DNA of 64,000 nt, taken from Schoenoplectus triqueter (Eukaryota > Streptophyta > Magnoliopsida > Poales > Cyperaceae). The first letter of the stretch is position 1. Every line of letters starts with the position of its first letter. The translations under genes were made by a program, and so were the position numbers. The notes beneath the pieces were generated by a model. That model was not told where the DNA came from and searched no databases. It saw only the letters and a list, made by a program, of their open reading frames with translations. Where the stretch lies: assembly GCA_964058805.1 (NCBI GenBank), contig CAXKVV010000022.1:496001-560000 (forward strand), in the 5' to 3' direction. This document shows, piece after piece, positions 23,481 through 36,300 of this stretch.

Positions 23481-24406
23481 TCTCTGATTCGGTATAGGTG
23501 TGTTTAGGATCCCCAGTTTGCACCCAGATGAATCTCTGTCCCCAGATTGCACCCAGATGAACCCTTGATTGAATCTCAGCCTTTGATTAATCTATTTATT
23601 CTGCCTTTATCTTCCCTGAATTTATTCTGATAGCTCCACTTATCCAAAAATTATGAAATTTTCACCAAAAAATCCCTAAATTCATGATGATCATCCCTGT
23701 AATTTTTAATTCCATTTTTACCCCTCCTTCTCTGAATTAAAAATTCTTTTATTCATAAAACCCTATTATTCTCTCTGAATTAATCCCTGATCTCAGTTGT
23801 AGCTCTGTGTCTCTGCCAATTATCTCCCTCTTGCAGAAACCACCCTAACTAAATACCAATTAGACTTATATTGATATTCATTAGGGCTTGATTTGATCAA
23901 ATGCTGACTACTTATCAGCAATTAATACAAATCTAGACTTGATCAGGTGTTTGCTCCCAGCTTTGGCACCTGATCAGTCTTGTGAAATTGACTTTCAATC
24001 CCTTAACATGAGGGTGACTTGGTCAAAGAACTGACTACTTATCAGTAATTGACACAAATCAAAGCATGGTTAGGTGGTTGCTCGCAGCTTTGGCACCAGG
24101 TCAGCCTTGAAAGTAAAATCACATTTGGAATTTCTCATGATTAGTTGCATCAAAATGCTAGCTTGGCATTGACATCATTTCATGTAGTATAGGGATTACA
24201 CTGCTTCAGCTCCTTCCTAGGGTTAGCTTCAAAGGCAGATTTCTAGGGTTCAATTCTGACCCTCTTCAATAGGTCACTGAGGTGTGGGGTCCACCTGCCA
24301 GTGAAAATGGTCACATGGTGACTCATCAGATAGACTATGCTATTAGGTTCATCTACAAGGGACTGCCAGGTGGGTCCCACTTGTCAGATAAAAATGTAAT
24401 CAAATG

Positions 24407-24737
24407 GCTGACCCATCAAGAGATCTTCTCTCTCCTAAATCTCCCGAGGGTCAGCCACCTCGAATGAGTAGGAGGTGGCTGGGTATTTATATCCTTGCCC
24501 CATATTTAGGATTTCCTTGTGGGATTAATGCTTAACCTCTGTTCCGGGTTGGTTAGCTTTCTTAACAAAAATAGGCTAGGTCCATGTCATTGGAGCTGCT
24601 CATAAGGGACTGCCATGTGGGTCCCACTTGTCAGAAAAGATATAATCACATGGTGACACCCAAGAGGTCTCCTCTCTCCCTCGATCTTCTTGGGTGTCAC
24701 TCATGCTGAGTGGATAGAGAATAGCGGGGTATTTATA
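24407..24737 (-). promoter_or_regulatory. Tandem TATA-plus-hairpin modules of the inner 3' LTR
   Basis: On the minus strand TATAAATA occurs at 24730-24737 and 24484-24491, 246 bp apart. Hairpins follow at 24653-24700 (13-bp GTGACACCCAAGA stem) and 24407-24457 (GGCTGACCC stem plus GAGAT inner stem). The geometry matches the outer LTR. The 5' LTR copy is at 46509-46839. Confidence 0.55.
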
Positions 24738-24925
24738 CTCTTCACTTCATGCCCAACATTCCATTGTGGGACTAATGGATTTGTTCCGGGGTTAGGCAGC
24801 GACTTTTCCTGATCAGTGGGCCACCTTTCCACTACTCTTTCTCTTCTTCCCCTTTCTTATGATTTTATCATCAATTTATTTCATTTATTCATCCATTCAT
24901 CCTTGAAACTTTTCAAGGGTAAACA

Positions 24926-24976
24926 AAGAGCCACCCACCAAGACGAGTCTTGAACGCTCGAAAGGCTTGTCTTGGT
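24926..24976. other. Polypurine-like tract and hairpin at the 3' LTR junction
   Basis: On the element's sense (minus) strand the sequence before the 3' LTR is TTGGTGGGTGGCTCTT, then TGTTTACC. This is only weakly purine-rich for a plus-strand primer. The inverted repeat ACCAAGAC/GTCTTGGT (24937-24944 with 24969-24976) adjoins it. The outer element has the same arrangement at 59286-59336. Confidence 0.45.
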
Positions 24977-27900
24977 GCATTATTCCTTATTATTCATCAT
25001 TTCATTTCTCATGACGTCATTCCTTCTTCGGGTATTGTAGTTTTATCTCATGACGCCATTCCGCGTCGCCCCTTGAGTCATTATCATTCTTTCTACGAGG
25101 ATCCTAGCGATTGGACTCCTCTCATCTCAGCCATCCGAGCGACTCCTGTCTACCCGCGAGGCGGCGGTTTATTCTTCAGGGATGATCAGCCTCATGACAT
25201 CATGCCCCTTCAGCCCTTAGGCGTTGCTTCTACAGCTCCTTTGACACATCTCCTGGGCAAGGAGATTATCGACGGGGAGGCTCACAGGTGGACCACTGCC
25301 CCTTTCATCACTCCCTTAGAGTGCCATGGATATCAACTAGAGTGGACCCGGTATGTGCTCATGCGGGAGGGGACTCTGCTCAGGCGAGCCGGGATATATG
25401 ACTCGGTTTTCTTGTCGATGTTTTATTATCATATCGACACACCCTGGCTACGGGCCTTTTGTGAGCGGTGGAACTATTCCACCAACACTCTATTCATCGA
25501 CGATCGGGAGTTGACTCCGACCCTCCTAGAGATACAGCAGTTGACCGGGCTGCCGATTTTCGGTCATTTCTATGACGAGTTCATGGTCTCGCCCGCTGAC
25601 TCGGGGGACTTCACTCGATTCCCGCCTTCTTTGCATAGGATTTATGAGATTTATCATCATTTACGGAGGGGGCATCCCGGAGTTCCGTTCAGACATTGGA
25701 TCGCCTATTTCACCGATCGGGTCCACACTCGCCCTACGGGTCTGGCTTCCACCAGAGATCCATTTGGTACAGGTCGGCTCGAGATTCATTATGACGGCCC
25801 TATCCCATCTCAGGATACCCTGTGTTCACATGATGTGGATCGGGAGACTTATTTGACAGCTTTCATCTCTTGGTGGATTTGCTATTTCTTATTACCTAGC
25901 TCACCCGCATACACCATTCGGCCTTCGGTGTTCATTATGGCGAGCCTGATCGCGCGTGGCGACAGGATTTCTTTGGCCGTGCCTGTTCTGGCCAACATTT
26001 ATAGATGCCTCCGCGGTTTGACTTCATCTCGTAGTCCTTCACAGTGCCAGGAGCTGATCCCGTGGCATCTGATTAGCGGATGGCTCCATTTGCATTGGTC
26101 TGGCTCATATGATCCCGGCATGGCGGTCACGCTACGAGATCGCCTACCCATATTGAGTGACTTAGCTGGGGTGCAGCCAGCTTCATTGACTCCGGAGGCT
26201 GCTCGATATAGATTCTTCAGGAGTCGAGACCATCTACGCTTCTCCCGAGACAGATCAGTGGCCCGTGGGACATCTAGGGTTGCTGACAGGATGGTAATTG
26301 ACAGCAGAGTTCCCTCTTCTGACTCTTCTAGCATTCGAGCCAGGCCTATTGATTTAGAGTACCTGATCAGTATTCGTCAGGGCTTTCTTCCTCTCAGATT
26401 GGGCGATCATATGTTCATCGAGCCCTATTCGCCACATCGGTGCGCACATCAGTTTGGCTTGGATCAGGATATTCCAGCGCCTCTTCTCCGCCCTATATCA
26501 TTGGCAGCCGATTTGGAGGGTATCGGATGGTGCTACACTCACCTCTTCCGACTAGGCACGGGCACTCGCTATCAGATGGTATCCACTTTTAGGACTTCCA
26601 CCTTCACGAGGCGTTATCAGCAGTGGTATTATGAGACCATTCGCTCTTATCAGTCATATACCCCTCCGGTGGTCGTCCGGAGTACATGTCCGCGAGATGG
26701 CCAGCCTCTATTAGATGGCACCGTTCCGCGTGATCGCAGCTCTTTCCCGGCCATTGCCGCAGAGCCTGTCGACTTTCAGGGTTTAGACAGCCGGTTTTCT
26801 CATGCTCCTGTTAGGACCATTCTCACAGGTATGCTTTATTACCCTTTAGGTTATTTCCTTTTCGATAAGCCTCATCTCATTTCGACCAATTCTCTTTTGA
26901 TTCAGAGCTGGCTTATGAGTATGATCACGCGGAGCCCGGGTTCTCGGTCCCTCGTCCACGAGTAGTTGGCGTTCATTCTCAGCCACATGTCGAGCCACCG
27001 GCTCCAGCTACTATGGGGAGGGATCGAGACGGCGCCTCTCAGCCGTCTTCTCCATCTTCTTTTCCTTCTCCCACTCCGGGTGATTTTCTTTACTGACTCG
27101 CCTATCCTTATTCGGGCGCACTTTATTTACATTTCTGATTAGGGTTTGTTTTTCAGCTCATGGGCCATCTCCTGTGGAGGCTACCCGAGACGACATCATA
27201 GCAGGTCCATCGGCGCCTGTGAGCACTGCTGTTCCAGGGTTTTGCACCGACCTTGCCGTCGCAGGTTCGTGTGCTTTATTTAATACTTAGTTGCCAGTAT
27301 GCACTAGTATTTTCATTCTTACATGTAGATTTTACAGACCCTGATGTCGATGACATGGCATCTCCGCACCGCTCGGAGTCTTTCTTCTACGACGGTCCTG
27401 CTTCACCGTCGATTTTGCTGGTACCCACTGGAGATGGTGACTCATTCGATGTGGTTCTGGGGCCAGTGCTCACTCTTGCACGACCAGAGGAGGCTTCTTT
27501 AGAGCAGGGGAATCCATTGGCTGTCGAGCCCACAGGCGACGAGCCACTACTGATCGAGGGAGGGCCATCTCATGCTTCTTCATCTCCCGACGGGCAGCCT
27601 CTCATGGCCACAGATGGCAGAGTCTCGACTGAGCGGGTTGCAGTCGACTACGACTCAGAGTTGGATGAGAGCTGGCTGGTGGAGCAGCTATTTCACAGCC
27701 CAGAGATGGAGATTCCGGCTGGCGAGGGTCTCGCCGAGCCTCATGCTTCCTCCGGTACTTTATATTTCTTTTATCATTTGCCCGTATTTTACTTTTCATG
27801 TACTTATGCTTCTTCATTTTATTTTGTAGCCGGGTCTAGTGCACCTGCAGGTCCTCCTGAGGCGACCGACATTCCTATCCCTGACTCAGTCCCACCTGTC

Positions 27901-28602
27901 TCAGGCGACGAGGCGATAGGTTAGATCTTCTTTCCCTTCTATTTCTTCTTTGGTTATAACAATTTGTCTAACCCATTTATTTTACTTGCAGATGTTTCAT
28001 CGAGGGATGTGCAGCTCGCCTTGGCCGCGCTGGGGGATGCACTCCGAGATACCTTCTTCGGAGGCTATCCGCTAGATTCTGAGATCCTGGACTCCCTGCC
28101 CAGTGGCTTCTCCTTTGATTGGTATAGGCTGATGCGGGATACCATCGCGCCGGCTCTACTCATTGCACCTCGTCTCGAGAGCACTTTCATTTCCAGGAGG
28201 TGTGAGGAGCTGCTCAGGGCTTACCAGGATGCGAGCTCTCTCGTATACCAGCATGAGTTAGAGATTCATGAGCTGCGCAGGCATTTGGAGGCCGCTCGAC
28301 TCCACTACCTTCAGCGGCTCTCTTCTTGTGCCACTCTCCGCTCCATGGGAGTTAGTGGTGGGCCCGCTCGACTGCTCGTGCAGGAGCTAGAGGACCACAG
28401 ATTATTAGTAGAGGGCTTCTCTCGACATCTGGCGGGACGTCTCCCGGAGCTGCAGATTCATTCGAGTGCCCGAGATAGTGCTTTCTCTCAGTTCCTGGAC
28501 TTCGAGGCAGCCTCGGAGGAGGATAGGCACTCCCTCCATACTCATTTAGAGACTATTAGCACTGTGTTATTAGAGTTGGAGTCCCGCTTTTTGGGCCCAT
28601 AG
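24950..28602 (+). CDS. Antisense six-exon Plant Mobile Domain gene (inner element)
   Basis: The gene is antisense to the retrotransposon, between pol and the 3' LTR. The predicted exons are 24950-26828, 26906-27079, 27157-27264, 27338-27754, 27830-27919 and 27992-28602. All introns are 72-77 nt, GT-AG with pyrimidine-rich acceptors, and all are phase 1. The joined length is 3,279 nt, which gives 1,092 codons plus a stop. Exon 1 (about residues 115-430) has Plant Mobile Domain hallmarks: FCERWNYSTNT, then ELTPTLLEIQQLTGLPIFG, then a Trp-rich helical core. Exons 2-5 encode an acidic, Pro/Ser-rich, probably disordered linker. Exon 6 encodes Leu/Glu/Arg-rich helices that look coiled-coil-like. 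The start is uncertain: 24950 is a TTG, the frame is open from 24923, and the first in-frame ATG is at 25202. A further 5' exon in the LTR is possible. In plants, free-standing PMD proteins (MAIN/MAIL type) affect silencing and genome stability; the role here is unknown. Confidence 0.82.
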
Positions 28603-30342
28603 ACTGCACTTTCATTTTTTTTTCTTTCTCCTTTTCTTTTTGCCATACTTGATATAGGATGTATTGACATTTATCATTTTGATCTCTTGTTGTGGATGAT
28701 GCTTGCCTTTATTATTATTATCCCTTCATCGCTTCCTCTGCAGCGCGAGGAAATATTTCATCCATTCATGCTGTGCACCTCCAATCTTATTTGCAAAAGC
28801 GCCCTATTACAACTGCTTCGCAGCGTCTAAAATAAAAGGAAAATCTTACAACATCCTATTACATTGATTCTATTCATCATTTCTTTTTATTCATGGCAAT
28901 ACAAAACTCAAGTAACCGTGGTATTTTACGGATACCGAACCTGTCTGTATTGACCTCTAGGCCAGGTACAGAATAAACCCGTTTATCCCTTTATTACTGA
29001 TGGATAAACTTACCAGTATCAATTGAATTATGGATGCAATTGATAACACCATTTCGTGGATGCTCCTTATATGTTTAATTGACTTTTATTTGTGGAAGCT
29101 CACCCACTCTCCCCTCATTTGTGCACCGTTGCGTGCGGAAGTGGAAACTCACTTTCACTCATCTCCACTCAATTTGTTTTGTGGGGGTACTACCCTCAAA
29201 CATCCATCACGCATCCCTGCGAGACAGGCTTTCATCGGGTAGGTTCGCTTTCCGTGACCTGAGTCACTTCTTTAAGCGAATTACTTTATTTGACACTGAA
29301 TGTCGGGCAAAAGCATAAACCCTTAGTCTGACCCCTCCATGATCTATTTTGGGATTAGAAACAGATCACCTCCTTGGGCGTGTGGTACTTTTGCGGATGA
29401 ATGTACCCAACCTGGTTTTTTTATATTTTAGCTACCCTCAAACATCCATCACGCATCCCTGCGAGACAGGCTTTCATCGGGTAGGTCCGCTCTCCATGAC
29501 CTGAGTCACTTCTTTAAGCGAGCCGCTTTGTTTAACATGAAATGTCGGGTACAAGCGTAAACCCTTGATCTGACCCCTCCATGATATGTCGTGGGATTAT
29601 GACACACCATTTCTTCGGGCGTGTGGTGCTTTTACGGATAAATGCACCCAACCTGGCTTTGTATAACACTCGTGGTGTCGGGGACAAAGGTGGCAACCCC
29701 TTATTGAAAAGGTTTTATTATTATTTTTTTTATTATCATTTTTTTTATTAATAGGAAAATAGGTTTTTATTGTTTTACATATATATCCATTTATTTTATT
29801 AGAAGAAGGCAAATTTTGTTATTAGTGATACATGCTACTAATAATACGAGAGTTATTTATTTATATGCCCTCGGAAGCGACTATTTACTAGCCACCAATT
29901 TGCTCGACCTATCTGTTGGCTTGCGCCGCGGGCGACCAATATGAGCAACTTTCGTCATTGGGCAACAGATAGTTTGAGGGACAAACTGCAAACCCTGCCC
30001 ATTTTTGTGTTTATTCTGTATCAAATGGACAAACCCAGTGGTATTTGTATTATGAGCCCAAACACCAAAGCTCTCGCCTTACATTCTCGCGTGGTTTTGG
30101 CGTTGAATTCTCTTATTCTATATTTTTTATTTATTATTTTTTTTTATAGGGCTAAATGTGTTTGTGTGGTTTTGGATTTTTGGATGCATTCTATTTACAG
30201 ATGCACAAGTAGGGTTTTGGGATTTTTATGCAAAAGTGGAGGTAAGACATGGGTTTGTATTTCGTGCACGTGTGTGTAAACGAACACTTATTCCCTCCTT
30301 ATTTATTTACAATAGATACTACTCGATCGGCCCCGCTCCGGG
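28603..30342. other. Region between the antisense gene and pol, with a 242-bp tandem duplication
   Basis: The 3' ends of two convergent genes face each other here. Two imperfect copies of a 242-bp unit start at 29191 and 29433, sharing TACCCTCAAACATCCATCAC, ATGTCGGG and CCCAACCTGG. An A/T-rich run with TTATTATTTTTTTT lies near 29715-29760. No convincing gene is seen. The outer element has the same region at 53931-55660. Confidence 0.6.
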
Positions 30343-33300
30343 CTATGTGTAGTACTTCTTCAGATATCGCCCATTAATCGGTGGCATGGGCCTTTCACCT
30401 TCATGGTCTATGAGTTGGTATGCGCCGCCCTCGTATACCTTCTCAATTACATATGGCCCTTCCCAATTCGGGGAGAATTTTGGGCCGATGTGCCGGCCAA
30501 TGATCGGCCTTTTAAGGACAAGAACAAGCTCCCCTTGTTGAAATGCCCTGACTCGCGCCATTTTGTCATATGCCCTTGCCATTTTTGCCTGATATATTTC
30601 AAGGTTCTGCTGGGCTATTAATCTCTTCTCGTCCATGGCATCCAACTCGTCCAGTCTAAGTTGTTGACATTCGTCCATGGTCATATCGTTTTGCATAGCC
30701 ACCCGCAATGACGGTAATTCTACCTCAAGAGGGAGGACGGCTTCAACCCCAAAAGCCAAAGAATACGGGGTAGCTTGCGTAGGCGTTCGGTATGTGGTCC
30801 GATAAGCCCATAATGCCTCCTGTAGACGATTATCCCAGTCTCGTTGGTTGCCGTCCACAGTCTTCTTCATGATATTGATTAGGGTTTTGTTAAAGGCTTC
30901 GGCCAGGCCATTGGCTCTCGGGTTATAAATGGACGAGAATCTCCAGTCAATATTGAATTGCTCCGCCAGGGCATAGACTTTGGAGCTCTTGAAGGCCGTC
31001 CCGTTATCGGATATTATTCGTTGGGGTGTGCCGAATTGGTAAAGGATGTGCGTCTTGAAGAATTTAACCACATCGGATGCTTTAACTTCTTTGAGTGGGA
31101 TGGCTTCGGCCCATTTTGTAAAGTAATCTGTCGCCGCCAGGATGAATCGGTGACCTCTCGACGTCGGAGGGTCTATGGGCCCCACTATATCTGTGCCCCA
31201 CATATTAAATGGCCAGGATGCTACCGTGGGGTGCAACGGGTTTGGCGCTTGATGTATAAAAGGGCCATGTATCTGGCACATGCGGCACTTCTTCGCGTGC
31301 TCTTCACAATCAGCCACCATCGTGGGCCAATAATACCCCATTCGCTTGATCTTCAACTTCATCTTTGGCCCAGACTGATGTGCTCCGCATAGCCCAGAAT
31401 GAACTTCTTTCATAACCTGCCCGGCTTCAGGCCCTGATACACATCTTAGCCATAACTGATCATAAGATCTACGGTATAGCGTATTGCCCACATACGCATA
31501 CCGTAGTACCCGTTTTCTTAGTTGATCAGCGATTCTTTTATCTTTGGGGAGGGTGCCATGCCGGAAATATTCGATGAACGGCTGTCTCCAATCATCGTCT
31601 TCAGTCATCATTGTCTCTTGGCATTCTACTTTTTCTGGCCCAGTGCCTTCATTATTCACATTGTCTGTCGTCTGACACAATGATAATGGCCTTCTATTGC
31701 GGACGATGATGTGGATTTCCGGCTCTGTTGGTTCACCCAGCTCTTTGGCGAGTTTGGCCAACGCATCTGCTTCACCATTCACAGCCCTCGTGACCTTCTC
31801 GATGGACACGTACGGGATTTTCTTCATTAATTCCATAGCCTTTTGGTGATATTGTATTAGTTCCGGCTTCAAGACCTTGTATTCGCCGATTATTTGATTT
31901 ATTATCAGCTGTGAATCCCCAAATATGCGCACAGCCTTGATCTCTAGCTCGAGTGATAGCTCTAGTCCGGCGATAAGTGCCTCATACTCTGCTTCATTAT
32001 TTGTACATGGTTCAGTTAAAGCCAGAGAATGTCGTATTATCCCGCCTTCCGGGGTTACGAAGACTAGTCCTATGCCAGCTCGCACAGTTGGGACTCCCGG
32101 GCCCGCAATTGGCTTGATTGAAGAAGCACCATCAAAGTACAACTCCCATATAGGGTCTCCTTCTTCAACGTGTAGGGTTTCCTCGTCTGGAAAGTCACAT
32201 TTTAATGGGGAGTCATCTTGGATCGGGTGTGCAGCCAGGAAATCTGCTAGCGCCTGCCCCTTTATCGCCTTTTGCGGTGTATAGGTGATGTCGAACTCGG
32301 TGAGAATAATAGCCCACTTGGCCAGCCTCCCCGTCAGCATTGGCCGAGTCATCAGATACTTGAGAGGGTCCACCTTGGATATTAAAATGATTTTGTGGGC
32401 TAGCATGTAATGCCTCAATTTCTTCACCGCGAAGATTAGGGCTAAACAATGCTTCTCGATCGGTGAATACCCGTGTTCTGCCCCTACCATCATGCGACTT
32501 AGGTAATATAGCGCATTTTGATTACCATCCTGGTTTTCTTGGGCCAATAGGGCTCCCAAGGATCCATCTAGGGCGGTTGTATATAGGATAAGTTCCTTCC
32601 CAGGTATGGGTGCCGCCAACACTGGAGGGTTGAGCAGATATGCCTTGATTTCTTCAAAGGCTCGCTGGCACTCGCCATCCCACTTGAACGGGATATTCTT
32701 CTTAGTTAGCCGGGTGAAGGGTTGGATTTTACCCGATAGATTGGCTATGAACCGCCTGATGTACGCCAATTGCCCTTGCAAAGATCGCAATTGTTTTAAA
32801 TTCTTTGGCGGGGATAGTTCCATGATTGCTTTGATCTTGCCTGGGTCTATCTCGATTCCCCTATGGCGTACCACAAACCCCAAAAATTTACCGGATGATA
32901 CCATGAATGCGCATTTCAACGGGTTTAGTTTGAGCGCATGTTCTCTCAGGCGGTTGAAAACGACCTCAAGGTATTGGAGGTGTTCTTCATATGACATGGC
33001 TTTGATGACTAGATCGTCCACATAGCATTCTACTATTTTGTGGATCAGATCGTCGAATATCTTCGTCATCGCCCGTTGGTAGGTGGCTCCCGCATTTTTG
33101 AGTCCAAACGGCATGACTTTGTAACAATATATGCCAATCGGCGTGCGGAATGCCGTATGCCTCTCATCTTCCGGCGCCATCTTGATTTGATTATAGCCCG
33201 CATAACCGTCCATAAAGGAGAAGACTTCATAAGAGGATGTATGATCAATTATGATTTCGGTTACTGGGAGCGGGAAATCATCTTTAGGACACGCCTTATT

Positions 33301-36300
33301 CAAGTCCCGAAAGTCCACGCAAATGCGGATCTGCCCATTTTTCTTTTTAACCGGGGCAATGCTAGCCACCCATTCTGGCGTCTCTTCTTCCCGTATGAAG
33401 CCGGCGTCGATGAGTTTCTTTGTCTCTTCCACAACCTTCTCTTCGAGTTCTATTCTCATTCGCCTCGGCACTTGTTTAATCGGCTTGAAGGTTGGATCAA
33501 TTTTTAAGTAATGGACCGCCACGTTGGGATCTAATCCAGGCATTTCTTTATAACTCCAAGCGAAGCAGTCCATGTAGCTTTTAAGGAACGTCTTCAACCT
33601 GTCAGCCACCTCTTCCGGCAAGGACGCGCTTATGAAAGTTGGTCGTGGGTTTTCTTCCGTCCCCAGATTAATTTCAGCTAACTCATCGACCGTATTAGGC
33701 TCCTTTTCTAGCTGCTTCAAAGCATTTTTCAGGACCGGGGCATTGTCCTCTTCTGTTTCATTATCTGGCGTTTCAACAGAAGTCATGCAGCAGCTTTCTT
33801 CCATACGGTACCCGTTGAGAGACCCCTCAAAACATGCTGCGTCATCGCAGTTATACCCTAATCCCCGGGTGTATTTTATTTTACCGTCCAGGCCCAGGAC
33901 TTTGTTCTGGCCGCCATTCCAGAGTTCATCAAAGCGCTTGGCCTCGGCCTTGGATATGTCTCTTAGACATTTCGCCCTTTTTGCTAGTTTATACAGCTCT
34001 TTTCCAAAGGGATGAGATGCAACGTCACCGCTCGTTGCATTTTCTGATTCTTGTTCTATCACCCACTTCTTCCAAGTGTTGTGATCAGGATTCTTCAGAG
34101 ACTGGGTCGAATCACTCTGATAGAAAATTATAGCCTTATGGATGATAGTTTTCCCTTTGAGGCGCTCTACCTTTGCCGGCACAACAAAGGTCTTTAGGGT
34201 TTGGATGTGGTTCACCTCCCTTGGTATAAGGTCTTTAAAATGCCTTTCGGGGACCACAGTAATCTCCAGCGCTGCCATCTCCTCTTCTATTTCAATATTC
34301 ATGACTGAATTGGAGCGGTAGATTTCTTTGATCGGCTTACGTCTCGCAGCCTTAGGTTTGCTAGGTACGGGAGTGTGCGAGATCGTATAAGCAACCCCTT
34401 TACCTTTGTTATTCGAGTTATGCGGAGCTGGGTCTTGTTGAAAGCTCTTCGGGAGTTGGATTGTCCCGTTTCTGTGCCCTTCTTCTATTAGGTCCTTGAA
34501 TACCCAACACTCTTCAATAGTATGACCCAATATGCGATGATAAGGGCAGAATTCGCCTTCACCGGCTCTCTCTATGTCTGCGGGTCGTTTGCAAACGGGA
34601 AGTGTTAATCCGCTCTTTAAGGCCTGCTCAAATATCCGAGCTGTTTTATTTTTCAGGAAAGAGTATGGTTTACTCTTCTTGACCTTGAGAGTTTGCATGA
34701 CGGTCGGTTGTTTAGCTTTCATTTCTTCCCCCTTTGATTCATCTACTATGACAATTACCCGTTTGCCGCTATCGGGTGCTTGTCTTTCGGGGGTCCCGGA
34801 ACGGGGTTCGCTCGTCACCTCCTTGAGTAGCTCGGAGTTATAAATCGCGGTTTGCAGGTTTTCAATCATTACCATGATTTCATTGTGTTGCGTCTTGATA
34901 TCCTGCATCACTTCCCATTGTTCAGACACCTCTCTTCTATTATTTTCAACTTGGTGCCTTATTTCGTCGATCGCATTCCAGACGCGACCTTCGAAATTTT
35001 CCCGCCATGAGCGTTCTTCATTTATAGGCCTTGGCCTAACCGGGTTATCCCTTCCGCTACCGGGTCCCGCGTTGATCATAAATGACTCCTCGCTTTCATT
35101 ATCTGTTTCGGGCCCTTTATATGGCTTCTTGAGGATGTGATAGATGATCTCTTCGTCAGACTCCTCTTCCCAGGGTTGACGATCATGGCCAGATTCTTCT
35201 CCCGAGGTGGTATCGCCCGAGTTGTTAGAATCTTCGGAGTCTTCTCCTGAAGTTGCCTCTATGATCTGAATTTGAGGGGTGTTGGCAGGCCTAAAATTGA
35301 AAATGACCTCCTCTTCAGAATCACTTGCATTGATTTCGCTCGGTTTTATTTGGGCCTTATACGCAGCCACCTGTTTGAAGCGGAAGGTTGCTTCTTCACC
35401 CGACTTTCTTCCGGGTCTTTGGGCTCGAGCGCCTCGGGGTTTAATGTTAAATTTGACCTCTTCTTCTTCTCCGGATGAGGTATCAAATTTAGGGCCTTTG
35501 TTGAAGGGTTTCTGACCTGCTTTTGTTATAGGCCGGCTTGGCGCCACAGCGGATTTAGGCAGAAAATACTGGGCGTCATTGAACTTAATCTCATGCACCC
35601 CGAATGGCTTGACATCTCCGTCAATTCTCTTTTGCTTACCATTCTCAATATATTTCAGGCACTGGTGCAGAGTAGAGGGTATGACCTGATTGCTGTGAAG
35701 CCACGGGCGACCCAGCAACGCCCGATAAGAGGTTTCAGCGTCAATAACATAGAATTTAGTAGGCGCCTTTAAGCTTCCGCATTGCAGGTTCAAAGTTATA
35801 GCTCCCAGGGCCTTTTGGGAGTTTTGGTTGAAGCCATGAATAATCACCTTTTCATCAGATAAGTTCTTCACATCTAAGGTGATGGTCTTTAGGGTTTTAA
35901 GCGGCATAATATTGATCGAAGACCCTGCGTCGACCAGGATGCGGCCAATCTTTTGCCCTCCGCAGTTTCCGGTGATATATAGCGGGCGGTTATGGTCGAC
36001 GGTGCCTATTAGGAGGTCATCGTCTGTGAAATTTATACAGGCGGCCCGTTTGGCGGTGAATAGGGCTTCTTGCATATTTTGCTCTACGAAGTATGACTTG
36101 TACTTCTCAGGATCTTGCAAGGCCTGGATTAGTACCTCCCTTAGGTCTTGTGACATCATCAACGCGTCAAATATGCTTAATAGCGCTGGGATCTTACGCA
36201 GATGTGCCAACACATTATATTCTTCGCCCGTCGACCGGGTCTTTTCTGGGTTCTTGCTTAGGTTCTCGGCCTCTTTACCTTTATTCAGGGCCTTATCCTT

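Larger units (their letters stand above)
17611..24925 (-). repeat. Inner element 3' LTR (7,315 bp)
   Basis: It is a direct repeat of 39713-47027 at constant offset 22102. Reading by eye I found only two substitutions, near 17694 and 17772, both in the terminal cassette. All translated frames inside are identical between copies. It contains two copies of the 146-bp cassette start (17611 and 17757), the 28-bp motif array, the palindrome array, the AT-rich block, hairpins (21350-21400, 21482-21537), the TATA/donor pair (21915, 21754), the G-box region and the duplicated TATA/hairpin modules (24407-24737). Confidence 0.95.

Noticed and set aside
24950..26965. Treating the 671-codon frame as a stand-alone single-exon gene
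   Set aside because: Its last 45 codons run into a clear GT-AG intron (26829-26905). Removing that intron continues the frame into the next exons with matching phase in both copies.
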